The position numbers and the translations under genes were made by a program. From CAYLSV01 sp964386435 (lineage in GTDB: Bacteria; Planctomycetota; Phycisphaerae; Tepidisphaerales; Tepidisphaeraceae), in the NCBI GenBank assembly GCA_964386435.1, contig CAYLSV010000099.1, positions 1 to 13,001 of the forward strand: 13,001 nt of DNA. The letters run 5' to 3'. The notes below the pieces were generated by a model that did no database searches, was not told where the DNA came from, and was given only the letters and a program-made list of their open reading frames with translations. Below, in pieces: positions 12,747-13,001 of this stretch; the stretch's first letter is position 1; each line of letters begins with the position of its first letter.

Positions 12747-13001
12747 TCAACGACGCCGACGAACTGCCAGCAGGCCCAGCCCGACCAGCGCCGAAAGCGA
12801 GGCCGGCTCGGGGATCNNNNNNNNNNNNNNNNNNNNNNNACGTCGGGTTGTTCCGTTGGACGCTGTTGCGGATGCCGAAGTTGTCGCCGGCGAGCGGCAT
12901 GTCGAGGGCGACCGTGCTGATGGCGTCGGAACTGGTGCTGTCGGTCAGGTTGAACACCTGCAGCGACAGGGTGAGGTCGTCGTTGCTGTCATAGGCACCG
13001 G
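12747..13001 (-). CDS. PEP-CTERM domain protein, C-terminal part, interrupted by an N run
   Basis: The gene enters from the right edge of the window and ends at the stop 12747-12749. Before the N run it reads ...'GAYDSNDDLTLSLQVFNLTD' and 'DNFGIRNSVQRNNPT', a secreted-type sequence I do not recognise. After it comes 'IPEPASLSALVGLGLLAVRR' plus RR, a textbook PEP-CTERM signal: the PEP motif, a hydrophobic helix, and terminal arginines. The two parts are in different frames if 23 N is taken literally, so the run length is probably wrong. It precedes the 10978-12633 gene by 113 bp on the same strand, and the two may be co-transcribed. Confidence 0.8.
12817..12839. other. Assembly gap (23 N) within the PEP-CTERM gene
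   Basis: Twenty-three unspecified bases lie just upstream (in gene orientation) of the IPEP motif. For one continuous reading frame the true gap must be 1 modulo 3, and 23 is 2 modulo 3. Confidence 0.95.

Overview
The window is a GC-rich bacterial chromosomal segment that most resembles a Planctomycetota genome, probably of the Phycisphaerae type. The reasons are two secreted proteins with VPEP/IPEP-type PEP-CTERM sorting tails, a polysaccharide-degradation gene set with a LacI-type regulator, dispersed housekeeping genes, and GTAG-headed palindromic repeats. This lineage call is inference, since no marker was compared with a database. Three runs of N show a draft assembly; two fall inside repeats and one inside a coding region.

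Layout. (1) Positions 1-1193: the C-terminal end of an unidentified CDS, a REP-like inverted pair, a small DUF2061 membrane protein (-), tRNA-Ser(UGA) (+), a perfect 32-bp hairpin, and nuoA (-), which stands alone here. (2) 1240-2136: a DUF5996 protein diverging from nuoA, then a second REP-like pair. (3) 2376-5552: a ribosomal protein cluster, small membrane protein - rplK - 100-aa hypothetical - rplA - rplJ - rplL, closed by a clear intrinsic terminator. SecE, NusG and RpoB, the usual neighbours, are absent. A long hairpin covers the rplJ ribosome binding site. (4) 5571-10524: a LacI-family regulator preceded by a structured stretch and a perfect 16-bp palindrome, then a secreted clan GH-A-like glycoside hydrolase and a secreted alginate-lyase-family protein. 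Repeats of a second GTAG class lie on both sides of the hydrolase gene. (5) 10525-10977: no convincing gene. (6) 10978-13001 (-): a secreted putative alpha/alpha-toroid polysaccharide lyase with a PEP-CTERM tail, and the C-terminal part of another PEP-CTERM protein interrupted by an N run.

How the genes may work together. The 4 kb after the regulator looks like a small locus for degrading acidic polysaccharides such as alginate or pectin-like polymers. It has an exported TIM-barrel hydrolase, an exported lyase, and on the other strand an anchored PEP-CTERM lyase candidate, with the LacI protein as a plausible local sensor. The ribosomal cluster makes the stalk (L10, L7/L12), L1 and L11, and two small unrecognised proteins are embedded in it. 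I see no phage, CRISPR or transposase gene. The least explained items are the two classes of GTAG palindrome pairs, the 32-bp perfect hairpin, the rplJ leader hairpin and the small proteins within the ribosomal cluster.
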